Assembly: GCF_001411805.1 (NCBI RefSeq)
Contig: NZ_CP007213.1
Span: forward strand, 372,001 to 436,000
DNA length: 64,000 nt
Direction of reading: 5' to 3'
DNA from: Burkholderia plantarii
GTDB taxonomy: Bacteria; Pseudomonadota; Gammaproteobacteria; Burkholderiales; Burkholderiaceae
Position numbers and translations under genes: made by a program. The notes beneath the pieces are model-generated. The model was not told the DNA's origin. It made no database searches and saw nothing but the letters and a program-made list of their open reading frames with translations. How positions within the stretch are numbered: the stretch's first letter is position 1; each line of letters starts with the position of its first letter. Positions 17,200-24,990 of this stretch are shown in pieces.

Positions 17200-18936
17200 A
17201 TGCCCGCCTCGCGCATTCCCGCTCCGCCCATTAGTTTCATCGACCCGTTTGCCGCGCCCCGCGCGCCCGGTGCCCCGGAACTGCCCGCCGCGTCGGTCTC
17301 GCACCACGGCGGGCCGGCATCCCATGCCGGCGACGGACCGCTCGGGCCGCTGGTAGCGATGCGCCGCGCCTCGGTACCGGCCGAGGGCGGCGAGCGGCGC
17401 GCGTCGATCGGTGCGCCGCGGCGCGGCAGCGCGCCGTTCGTGACGCCGTTGTCGGACGCAACGGCCCGGCGCATCGAGGAGGCGGCCAGGCGCACCCGGG
17501 GCCGCGTACTGACCGAGGTCGAACGCGAGATCGGCGAGACCTTCATGCTGCCCGCGCATCTGGTCGCGATCGCCGAGGTGGCACGGATCATGAACGTCGC
17601 GGTGAGCTTCCGGCCCGCCGGCGCGCAGACGCTGAAGCGCCTCGCGGCCGGCGCGCGGCCGAAGCCGCACGATCTGTCCGACAAGACCATCAAGCCCGAA
17701 TCGCTCGCCAGGGTGTACGTCGACCGGCACGAGGCCGAGCGGCGCATGGAGCAGATGCGGCGCCACGATCTCGACGGCTACGTCGGCCATTACGGCGACG
17801 GCAGGCTCGACGGCGTCTACGTCGCGCACACGGCGCCCGGCATGTCGGCGCTGCGGCTGAAGCCGGCGCCCGAGGCGCCGGGCTGGATGTACCTGCCGGT
17901 CGATCACGATCATCCGGGCGAGAGCCTGGTGCGCCTGCGTCACACGGCCGACCGCGAAGGCGGGCTGGTGACGGGCGACTACGACATGCACGACGCGATC
18001 AACATGAGCGGCGCGCGCGGGCCGCTCGGAGAGGGGCAGGAGGCCGCCCTGATGTCCGGCATCAATTGCTCGGTGGCCGCCGTCGATCCACGGCGGCCGC
18101 TCGACCAGCCGTGGATGAGCGTGGTCCAGCACGGGCCGCAGTACAACTATCTCGCGCACATGAGGAACCAGGAGCCGGGCGCGCGGATCGACGAGCGCGT
18201 GGCCAGGCCCTCGCTGCCCGTCGCGATGTGCGATCGCGGCACCTGGCACATCATCCGCACCGAGCCGCAGCTGAAGCGTTTCTACGGCGATCGCGGTATC
18301 AAGGGCAAAAGCGGCTGGACGGGAAGCGAGAGCGGCGGGACGCCGTCGCCGGGGGCTTCGCGGCGCGGTTCGCTGGCCGATGCGAGCGCTTCGCGGCGCG
18401 GTTCGCTCGCCGATGCGGGCGCTTCGCGGCGCGGTTCGCTGGCCGATGCGGGCGCTTCGCGGCGCGGTTCGCTGGCCGATGCGGGGGCTTCGCGGCGCGG
18501 TTCGCTGGCAGATGTGAGCGCTTCGCGACGTGGTTCGCTGGCGGACGCCGGTGCCGCGCGGCTCGGCCCGCCTGCCCCGCGGCGCGATTCGGGCATCGAC
18601 GCGGGCACGGCGGCCCGCGATGCCGGCGACAAGCCCGGCGGCCCGCGGCGCGGTTCGGCGACGAGCCTCGGCTTGCCGCCGTGGAATGCCTCGGCGCCGT
18701 TCGTCGGCGCGCGCCGCGACTCGACGGGCAACGCCCGGGCATCGAGGTCCGAACGCGCGTTACCCATGCCGGCCGCGGCAGGCGGGCGGCGCGGCGCCAT
18801 GACGGAGGACGTCGTCACGCTCGCCGCGCGCGACCGGCGGCCGCCCGCGATGTCGGCCGTTGCCGAAGGTGTCGCGTTCAGCGATCCGTTCGCGGCGGCG
18901 CGGGAGCAGCAAGGCGAGACCTCGCGCGACGAGTGA
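17200..18936 (+). CDS. class II (CyaA/ExoY/edema factor-like) nucleotidyl cyclase with PKA-consensus arrays
   Basis: A 578-residue predicted toxin. Residues about 110-345 align with the class II adenylyl cyclase domain. Arg138, Lys155 and Lys162 (SFRPAG...KPHDLSDK) keep the same spacings (17 and 7) as Arg41, Lys58 and Lys65 of Bordetella CyaA. TGDYDM gives the metal Asp pair 260/262, VVQHG gives His311, and Asn316 follows. The tail (WHIIRTEPQLKRFYG) matches the last conserved block of CyaA. Flanking regions are low complexity and hold twelve R-R-x-S motifs: three before the domain, six in a tandem array, three after. FIDPFAA near the N terminus recurs as FSDPFAA near the C terminus. There is no signal peptide. 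The start is uncertain: the ATG at 17200 lacks a clear ribosome site, and a GTG at 17011 would add a hydrophobic segment. The secretion route is unknown; the T6SS next door is a candidate. The product could be cAMP or another cyclic nucleotide. Confidence 0.82.
   Translation: MPASRIPAPPISFIDPFAAPRAPGAPELPAASVSHHGGPASHAGDGPLGPLVAMRRASVPAEGGERRASIGAPRRGSAPFVTPLSDATARRIEEAARRTRGRVLTEVEREIGETFMLPAHLVAIAEVARIMNVAVSFRPAGAQTLKRLAAGARPKPHDLSDKTIKPESLARVYVDRHEAERRMEQMRRHDLDGYVGHYGDGRLDGVYVAHTAPGMSALRLKPAPEAPGWMYLPVDHDHPGESLVRLRHTADREGGLVTGDYDMHDAINMSGARGPLGEGQEAALMSGINCSVAAVDPRRPLDQPWMSVVQHGPQYNYLAHMRNQEPGARIDERVARPSLPVAMCDRGTWHIIRTEPQLKRFYGDRGIKGKSGWTGSESGGTPSPGASRRGSLADASASRRGSLADAGASRRGSLADAGASRRGSLADAGASRRGSLADVSASRRGSLADAGAARLGPPAPRRDSGIDAGTAARDAGDKPGGPRRGSATSLGLPPWNASAPFVGARRDSTGNARASRSERALPMPAAAGGRRGAMTEDVVTLAARDRRPPAMSAVAEGVAFSDPFAAAREQQGETSRDE
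18355..18552 (+). repeat. six tandem 33-bp repeats in the cyclase gene
   Basis: Six direct, uninterrupted 33-base units, each encoding ASRRGSLADAG or a close variant (ADAS, ADVS). Units 1 to 4 are almost identical at DNA level, unit 5 has a few changes and unit 6 more, which suggests outward decay from a recent expansion. Each unit holds R-R-G-S-L, the consensus for cAMP-dependent protein kinase. Copy-number change stays in frame. Confidence 0.95.
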
Positions 18937-19215
18937 GTGCGCGGCGGCGGCCCACCGACCCGGCGGATCATGGCGAGCCGTGTCGTGCCAGACCTTTCAC
19001 GCGCGTTGCCGCCACCCGGCCGACGTTTCGTATGCCGAGTCATGCGCTGTCCGGCCGGCCCGCGCCGACGGCGCGGGAATAAATGCGCTTTCTCGCCTGT
19101 TCTGTTCGAAGAACGCCTGCCTGTCGCCGCGCGCCGTGACGTCGCGCGAGACGCCCGGGCGGGCGCGCCGCGGTAGCGATTGGCCGCGCGGCGCTGAACT
19201 CGCGAGGAAATCGAC

Positions 19216-20640
19216 ATGTCCGCCGCTCCCGGCCTGACCCTGACCCTGACCCTGACCCTGACCCTCCATGACGCGTCGGCCACCCGCACGGTCGCCGTGC
19301 GCGACACCGGCGCCACGATCGGCCGTGGCGCCGAATGCGACGTCGTGCTGGCCGATCCGCGCCGCGCGATCTCGCGGCTGCAGGCGCGCATCGACTGGCG
19401 GGACGGCCACTACCGGCTGACCGATGCGGGCCGCAATCCGACGCTCGTCAACGGCCACATCCTCGGCGTGTCGCGCGAAGCGGTGCTACGCGACGCGGAC
19501 ACGCTGAGCATCGATACCTATCGGATCGAGATCGGCATTCGCGGCGCGTCGTCCGGCGACGAGCCGACTGTGTTTGCGGCGCTGCCGGCTGGGGTTGCCG
19601 ATGACGATGCCGCGCCGCACGAGGACGGCTTCGATCCGCCGACGAGGGTGCGCGTGCCGGGGCGCGAGGCGGGTGAGGGCGCGGCATCGGTGATCGGCCA
19701 CGCGACCGCGCAACGGGCGCATGAGGAAGCACCGAGGCCGGATGACGACGCGTTTGATGTGCCGACGATGGGTCGCATGCCCGACGTCGACGCGGGACAG
19801 GTGGTCGGCGTGCGGGTCGCTGAAGCCGCCCATGCCGCCGATCGTGCCGACACGGCGATGCGTCCGGCACGGGGCGCCGCGCATCCGGCGATTGGCGCTC
19901 CGCGCGACGCGGCGCTTCCATCCTCGGTCGCCGATGATGCTGTCGATGCTGCCGGTGACGTCGATGTTGCCGCCACCGCCACCGCCACCGCCACCGATGC
20001 CACCGATGCCACCGCGCCGCGCACTCCGTCGCCGGAGTCCACACGCCACGCGGCAGCCGGCCATGCAGCCGACGCGACGCCGAACGACGCGCTGCTGTCC
20101 GCGCTACAGGACGGCCTCGGCATCGTTCCGACCACGCTCACGCCACCCGACGCGATCGCCTTCACGCATCTGGCCGGCGTGCTGCTGCGCGAATCGATCG
20201 AAGGCGCGATGGCGATGCACGGCCGCGCATCGGGCCGCGCCACCATGCCGGGCGATGCAACGCCGAACCGGCCCACGGCGCCAAACCCGCTGCTCGACGC
20301 CACCAGCGTCGAGGCCGCGCTGACGCTGTTGCTGGCGAGCGCGCACGCCGAAGCGGCGCGCACGATGCTGCGCGATGCATTCGCCGGCATGCGCGAGCAC
20401 CAGCGCGCCCTGCACGACGTGCTGCGCGAGGTGCTGACCGATCTCGCGCCCGTAACGGCACCGCCGTCACGCACGGGCTGGTTGGGCCGATGGCTGGCGT
20501 CGCGCGCGAGCCGCTCGCGCCGCGAGCAAGCCTGGGCACGCGCCGCGCGGCGCGCCGCCGCGTTGCTGGACGTGCCGGCCGCCAGCCTCCGGGCGCCCCA
20601 GGCATCTCGAGCAACCGACTCGCGGCCACGCTCCCCCTGA
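19216..20640 (+). CDS. FHA-domain protein, TagH-like
   Basis: A 474-residue protein with an N-terminal forkhead-associated domain (residues about 8-100) that binds phosphothreonine peptides. The conserved GRGAECDVVL, SRLQARI and NPTLVNG segments are present. A long low-complexity Ala/Asp/Thr linker follows. The C-terminal 170 residues resemble the C-terminal domain of the second FHA protein at 38088 (NPLLDATSVEAALTLLL against NNPLKFAPTAQEAVRRLL, and REHQRALHDVLREVL against RHHQMAMLAGVRSAF). So it is a T6SS scaffold of the TagH/Fha type that would be switched by a Ser/Thr kinase. AGGA lies seven bases before the ATG. It is convergent with the kinase gene at 20704. Confidence 0.8.
   Translation: MSAAPGLTLTLTLTLTLHDASATRTVAVRDTGATIGRGAECDVVLADPRRAISRLQARIDWRDGHYRLTDAGRNPTLVNGHILGVSREAVLRDADTLSIDTYRIEIGIRGASSGDEPTVFAALPAGVADDDAAPHEDGFDPPTRVRVPGREAGEGAASVIGHATAQRAHEEAPRPDDDAFDVPTMGRMPDVDAGQVVGVRVAEAAHAADRADTAMRPARGAAHPAIGAPRDAALPSSVADDAVDAAGDVDVAATATATATDATDATAPRTPSPESTRHAAAGHAADATPNDALLSALQDGLGIVPTTLTPPDAIAFTHLAGVLLRESIEGAMAMHGRASGRATMPGDATPNRPTAPNPLLDATSVEAALTLLLASAHAEAARTMLRDAFAGMREHQRALHDVLREVLTDLAPVTAPPSRTGWLGRWLASRASRSRREQAWARAARRAAALLDVPAASLRAPQASRATDSRPRSP
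19234..19263 (+). repeat. hexanucleotide tract (CTGACC)5 in the FHA gene
   Basis: Five direct copies of CTGACC just after the start codon encode alternating Leu-Thr in the first beta strand of the FHA domain. Unit gain or loss adds or removes two residues without a frameshift. Confidence 0.9.
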
Positions 20641-20703
20641 GCCTTCACGGCAACGCGGCGCGCAACCTCCCGTGCCGCGCGCGACGCCGCCTCTTCACCG
20701 CCC

Positions 20704-22128
20704 TCACGCGTCCAACTCCCGCAAGAACGCGACCTTGTCAACCGACGCCGGCAGCGCATCGACAAGCCGCGCATGAAACGTAGCCGTATCGGCGCCCACG
20801 GCCGCGCGCTGCGCGACGAGCCGCGCGATCGGGCCGAGATGGGTCGCGAGCCGCCGCGCGGCCGCGTCGATCCGGGCCGGGTCGAGCATGGGGCTCGCGG
20901 CCGCCTCCGCCGCCGTGCCGCCGCCATGCGCCGCATGCACGCGATCCGTCGCGCCGGTCCCCGCCGCCGCGTGCCGTTGCAGCAGCGTATCGACGTCATG
21001 CCGCGCGGCCTCGTCGGGCAGATGCCGTGCGAGCGCCGCCGCAAGCGTGCGCGAATCGCTCGCCAGCGCGGCGGCGCGCCGGACCAGCCGCGACGCCACC
21101 GGCCCGACATGGTCGGCAAGCCGCCGCTCCAGTTGCGCGAGCAGTTCCACCGACCAGCCGCCCGGCAGCGTGCGCGCCCCGGCAGCCTCGGGCGGCGGCG
21201 CGAGCGCGGGCCGCGCGAGCGGCGCGGCCACGATGGTCTCGTCGGGGTCGCGCGGCGCGGCGAGCGTATCGAGCAGCGCCAGCACGGCGCCGCGCCACGC
21301 CCGCGCCGACGCGTAGCGCGCGTCCGGCGCCTTCTCCAGCGCCTTCAGCACCAGCGCGTCGAGCGCGGCGGGCAGGCCCGGCACGCGGCTCGACGGCGGC
21401 GCCGGCGGCTCGTCCAGCACCTGCCGCATCACCGCGGCCGACGAGCCCGTGAACGGGCACTGCCCGGTCAGCATCTCGTAGAGCACCACGCCGGCCGAGT
21501 ACAGGTCGCTGCGCGCATCCACGGGCGCGCCCGCGTACTGCTCCGGCGACATGTAGCGCGGCGTGCCGATCAGCATGCCGGCCTGCGTGAGGCGGCCGGT
21601 GTCGAGCTGGGCGATGCCGAAGTCGGTGATCTTGCATTCGCCGCGCGGCGCGATCAGCAGGTTCGCGGGCTTGACGTCGCGATGGATCACGCCGGCCTCG
21701 TGCGCATAGGCGAGCGCGTCGAGCAGCTGCGCGAACCACACCAGTACGCGCGGCGGCGGCATGGTGCTGCCGTTGCCGGCGTGCGCGGCGAGCCGCGCCG
21801 CGAGCGTCTCGCCGCGCACGTACTCGAGCGCGAGGTAGGCGACGCCGTCGGCCTCGCCGTAGTCGAACACGCCGACGATGTGCGGATGGACGAGGCGCCC
21901 GGCCGCGCGCGCCTCGTTGATGAAGCGCGCGGGCAGCTCGGCGTCGGCGGCGTCGCCGCCTTCGTGCGCGTCGCGCAGCAGCTCGGCGCGGATCGTCTTC
22001 AGCGCCACCTGCCGCTGGATATGCGGATCGGTGGCGAGATAGACGGTGCCCATCGCGCCACGCCCGAGCACCCGCTCCACCACGTAGCGGCCGATGCGGG
22101 CCGGCGGCGCCCCGGCATGCCGCGTCAT
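20704..22128 (-). CDS. serine/threonine protein kinase (PpkA-type, cytosolic)
   Basis: A 474-residue eukaryotic-like (Hanks type) kinase. Visible are the Gly-rich loop LGRGAMGTVYLA, the catalytic Lys in VALKTI, the catalytic loop HRDVKPANLL, the DFG motif in ITDFGIAQL, and the activation-segment end GTPRYMSPEQ. The kinase domain covers residues about 12-285; the C-terminal 190 residues are helical and Ala-rich with no transmembrane segment, so it should be cytosolic. It is the last gene of a three-gene operon and overlaps the membrane sensor gene by 4 bases, which suggests the sensor controls it. Likely targets are the FHA proteins of this locus. Confidence 0.9.
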   Translation of the reverse strand: MTRHAGAPPARIGRYVVERVLGRGAMGTVYLATDPHIQRQVALKTIRAELLRDAHEGGDAADAELPARFINEARAAGRLVHPHIVGVFDYGEADGVAYLALEYVRGETLAARLAAHAGNGSTMPPPRVLVWFAQLLDALAYAHEAGVIHRDVKPANLLIAPRGECKITDFGIAQLDTGRLTQAGMLIGTPRYMSPEQYAGAPVDARSDLYSAGVVLYEMLTGQCPFTGSSAAVMRQVLDEPPAPPSSRVPGLPAALDALVLKALEKAPDARYASARAWRGAVLALLDTLAAPRDPDETIVAAPLARPALAPPPEAAGARTLPGGWSVELLAQLERRLADHVGPVASRLVRRAAALASDSRTLAAALARHLPDEAARHDVDTLLQRHAAAGTGATDRVHAAHGGGTAAEAAASPMLDPARIDAAARRLATHLGPIARLVAQRAAVGADTATFHARLVDALPASVDKVAFLRELDA

Positions 22129-23045
22129 GGCCGCGATCCGCCCGGCGCGGTGCCGGCCGCGCCGGTTTCGTCGAGGATCTCGAAGGCCGTCACGAGGCTG
22201 GTGCGCATCCGGCCGAACGACACCGCGAGCGAGGCGATCTCGTCGCCGCCGCGGGTGGGCAGCTCGACGTCGTCGAGCTGGCCGAGGCTGACCGCGTCGG
22301 CCGCGCGCGACAGCACCTGCAGGCGCCGCGTGACGAGGAAATGCACCATCACGTTGAGCACCACCAGCACCACCGCGAACACCACCGCGAGCGCTTCCAT
22401 GAAGCTGCGCCAGAGCGCCCGGCCGCGCGCGATCGATTCCGACATCGGCACCGACACGAACTCGGCGCCGATCACGTCGTTCATGGCCCAGCCGAAGCCG
22501 TTGGCGGGGCCGTACTTCTCGAGCATGGTGCGCGGCGCGGCCGAGGGCGTGCTGTGACACTGCATGCAGGTGGCGTCGGTGATGCGGCTTGGGCGCGCGA
22601 GGAACAGCAGCTGCTCGCCGCCCGGCGTGCGCCGCTGCCCGGTGATTTCCTGCAGCGCGGGCTGGTCGTGCAGATGCGCGATCACCTCGGTCTCCCAATC
22701 GGTCGGCCGGTCGCGCGGATTGGTGGGGTTCAGCATGGTCGAGCGGTACGAGAAGTTCCGGAACGAGCCCTGCAGCGTGTTCAGCATCTCGATGGCCGAG
22801 AACGCCGGCACCGATTCGGGCACGAACGAATACTGGATCTGCGTGGCGAGCAGCGGCGTGACGTGCCGCGCCGTGTAGTCCTGCATCGCCTCGGCGGCGC
22901 GCATCAGCACGTCGGCGTCGTGGCGCGTCTCGTCGAGCGCCTGCCGCTGCAGCACGCGGTCGGCCACGACGCCGGCCGCGGTCAGCCCGATCGCGAAGAT
23001 CGCGACGAACACGAGATTGAACTTGATGGCGAGCGACAGTTTCAT
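22125..23045 (-). CDS. CxxCH haem-type membrane sensor with HAMP domain (DUF3365-like)
   Basis: A 306-residue membrane protein: an N-terminal helix (IKFNLVFVAIFAIGLTAAGVV), a periplasmic domain of about 175 residues, a second helix (EALAVVFAVVLVVLNVMVHF) and a cytoplasmic HAMP segment. The periplasmic part contains TCMQCHST, a c-type haem attachment motif, and resembles DUF3365/Tll0287-type sensors, suggesting redox or gas sensing. There is no histidine kinase or methyl-accepting domain after the HAMP; the coupled Ser/Thr kinase would have to act as output. Both junctions in the operon are 4-base overlaps. Confidence 0.8.
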   Translation of the reverse strand: MKLSLAIKFNLVFVAIFAIGLTAAGVVADRVLQRQALDETRHDADVLMRAAEAMQDYTARHVTPLLATQIQYSFVPESVPAFSAIEMLNTLQGSFRNFSYRSTMLNPTNPRDRPTDWETEVIAHLHDQPALQEITGQRRTPGGEQLLFLARPSRITDATCMQCHSTPSAAPRTMLEKYGPANGFGWAMNDVIGAEFVSVPMSESIARGRALWRSFMEALAVVFAVVLVVLNVMVHFLVTRRLQVLSRAADAVSLGQLDDVELPTRGGDEIASLAVSFGRMRTSLVTAFEILDETGAAGTAPGGSRP

Positions 23046-24019
23046 GGGCGCACGGGGATCGAAGGATAGGCGGCGGGCGGCGCGAGCGGCGCGCCCGATG
23101 AAGCGCGCGACGGCGCGCGGCGCGGCGGCGGGAACAGCAGCGCGCGCCAGTCGGGCAGCGCGCCGAGGTGCTGCCGCACGTCGCGGCGGAACGCGGCGTC
23201 GGACAGGCGCGGCCGGAACCGCCCGGCGAAGCGCGTCGGCGCGGCGGTGCGCACGGCGAGCGTGCTGGTGAGCCAGTCGGCGACGTCGTCGTAGGCCACC
23301 GGGCGCGAGGCGGGCGGCGCGTCGTGCGGCGCGGGCGGCACCGGCAGCGCGCGCAAGGCGTCGCGGAACGCCGTCGGCATCGCGGCGACGAAGGCCGGAT
23401 CGGGGCCGGGCAGCACGGCGATCGTCCGGTTCGTGCTCGCGCGCTGCGCGAAGCGCGGCGCGTCGAGCCTCGCGTGGGCCGGCCGGCCGAGCACCTGGCC
23501 GAGTGCGTCCACGCTGGCCGCGCCGCTTTCACAGAACGCGGCGTCGGCGTCGTAGCCGGGCGGCGCGGCGGCGATCACCAGCGCGCCGCGCGCGACCGGC
23601 GCGAAGCGCGTGCGTTCGGTCTCGACGGCGGGCGGCGCGCAGCCGGCGGCGCCGTCGCAGGCGGACAGCAGCTTGAGCCAGCCGCGCAGCAGCGCGACCT
23701 GCGCGCCGCGCGCGAGCAGCACGCGCGTGTCGGGGCCGAGCGCGAGCACGTTGCCGTCCGCGTCCTGCAACTGCGCGCCGCCCGCCGGCGCGGTCTCGAC
23801 GATGTCGTTCACGGCGAGGCGCCGGCCCGCGGGCGCCAGGTAGCGGACCGTCTCGTGAATCGTCGTGACGGGCGACGTCGCGCGCACCAGCGTCCAGCCT
23901 TCCGGTGTCTGCGCCCGGGTCGATGTTTGCGCCTGGGTTTGCGCGGCGAGCGCGAGCAAGGCCAGCGAGGCGACGCATCGCGAGACAAGGGCGCGGATCG
24001 AAAGGCGTGAACGTGTCAT
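23042..24019 (-). CDS. secreted FecR-like protein
   Basis: A 325-residue exported protein. The N terminus is a typical signal peptide (basic start, hydrophobic CVASLALLALAAQ, then a likely cleavage after AQA). The next 120 residues resemble the FecR periplasmic domain (VNDIVETAPAGGAQLQDAD, then LALGPDTRVLL). The rest is Pro/Ala rich with paired cysteines. It is the first gene of the operon with the haem-type sensor and the kinase, so it may be the periplasmic input partner. The start is the ATG at 24019; one further upstream at 24043 is weaker. Confidence 0.7.
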   Translation of the reverse strand: MTRSRLSIRALVSRCVASLALLALAAQTQAQTSTRAQTPEGWTLVRATSPVTTIHETVRYLAPAGRRLAVNDIVETAPAGGAQLQDADGNVLALGPDTRVLLARGAQVALLRGWLKLLSACDGAAGCAPPAVETERTRFAPVARGALVIAAAPPGYDADAAFCESGAASVDALGQVLGRPAHARLDAPRFAQRASTNRTIAVLPGPDPAFVAAMPTAFRDALRALPVPPAPHDAPPASRPVAYDDVADWLTSTLAVRTAAPTRFAGRFRPRLSDAAFRRDVRQHLGALPDWRALLFPPPRRAPSRASSGAPLAPPAAYPSIPVRP

Positions 24020-24461
24020 TCGGTGCAAGGCATCGGCGTGCAAGCCGCCGCCGGACAGGAATCGGATACCTGCTGAACGATCGGCGCCGCGTGTTTATTC
24101 CGCGCGTCGTCCACGAATCGCCTGCCGTGGCTTCGCTCGCGCGGCGCGTCGCGACTGCTACGTCCTCCGAAGCGCCGTCATCGAAACGCTCGTCGCTCAC
24201 CGCGTCACGGCGAATTCGTAACAAAACGTTTTTGTGCCGCCCGCCACGGAATATTCGCGCGCCGCGAGCCGTTCTGGCTTGCGACGACGATGACGAACCC
24301 GATGCGCCGGCAGCCGCTGCCGGCATCGCGGGCCCCGCGAAAACACCGCCGCCGTGGAATAGATCGCGACATCGCGCTGTTCTGTGGTCGTGGACGGCGA
24401 GGGCAGCCGGTCCAGCGGCTCGTCGGATTTCCGAAACCCTATGCACCCGGAGGAACAGCGC
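24020..24461. other. 442-base divergent promoter region of the T6SS core
   Basis: No gene is seen. It separates the FecR-sensor-kinase operon from tssB. A markedly AT-rich patch at about 24205-24250 contains ACAAAACGTTTTTGT, an imperfect palindrome that may be an operator. I saw no clear sigma54 GG-N10-GC element and could not assign -35 and -10 boxes. The tssB ribosome site GGAGG is at the right end. Confidence 0.5.
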
Positions 24462-24983
24462 ATGGCAACGAGGCAGAGCAGTCAGAAATTCATTGCGCGC
24501 AATCGGGCGCCACGCGTCCAGATCGAGTACGACGTGGAGCTGTACGGCGCGCAGAAGAAGGTGCAGATCCCGTTCGTGATGGGCGTGATGTCGGACCTGT
24601 CTGGCGCGAACGCGGGCGAGCTGCCGCCGATCGAGGAACGCAAGGCGCTCGAGGTGGACGTCGACAACTTCGACAGCCGCATGCAGTCGATGAAGCCGCG
24701 CGTCAACTTCACGGTGCCGAACACGCTGACGGGCGAGGGCAGCCTCGAGGTCGACATCACGTTCGAGAGCATGGACGACTTCTCGCCGGCCGCGATCGCA
24801 CGCAAGGTCGATTCGCTCGCGAAGCTGCTGGAGGCGCGCACCCAGCTGGCGAACCTCGGCACCTATCTCGACGGCAAGTCGGGCGCGGAGAAGCTGATCG
24901 CGCAGGCGCTGAAGGACCCGGCGCTGCTGCAGTCGTTGAGCGCGGCGCCGAAGGCGGCCGACACCGAACCCGGACAGGAGTGA
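24462..24983 (+). CDS. tssB: T6SS sheath small subunit TssB
   Basis: A 173-residue VipA-family protein that pairs with TssC to build the contractile sheath. Family signatures are RAPRVQIEYDVE near residue 17, the GVMSDLSG segment, the FDSRMQSMKPRVNF helix-strand region, and LTFESMDDFSPAAIA-type spacing around residue 105. GGAGG lies eight bases before the chosen ATG. It is the first gene of the long plus-strand T6SS transcript and is followed after 7 bases by tssC. Confidence 0.97.
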   Translation: MATRQSSQKFIARNRAPRVQIEYDVELYGAQKKVQIPFVMGVMSDLSGANAGELPPIEERKALEVDVDNFDSRMQSMKPRVNFTVPNTLTGEGSLEVDITFESMDDFSPAAIARKVDSLAKLLEARTQLANLGTYLDGKSGAEKLIAQALKDPALLQSLSAAPKAADTEPGQE

Positions 24984-24990
24984 GCAGACC

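Noticed and set aside
18355-18552. CRISPR-like direct repeats
   Set aside because: The units are contiguous without spacers, are in frame and encode a peptide repeat; no cas genes are present.
18937-19215. A small gene between the cyclase and the FHA gene
   Set aside because: Only Arg/Pro-rich shadow frames without a ribosome site are present.
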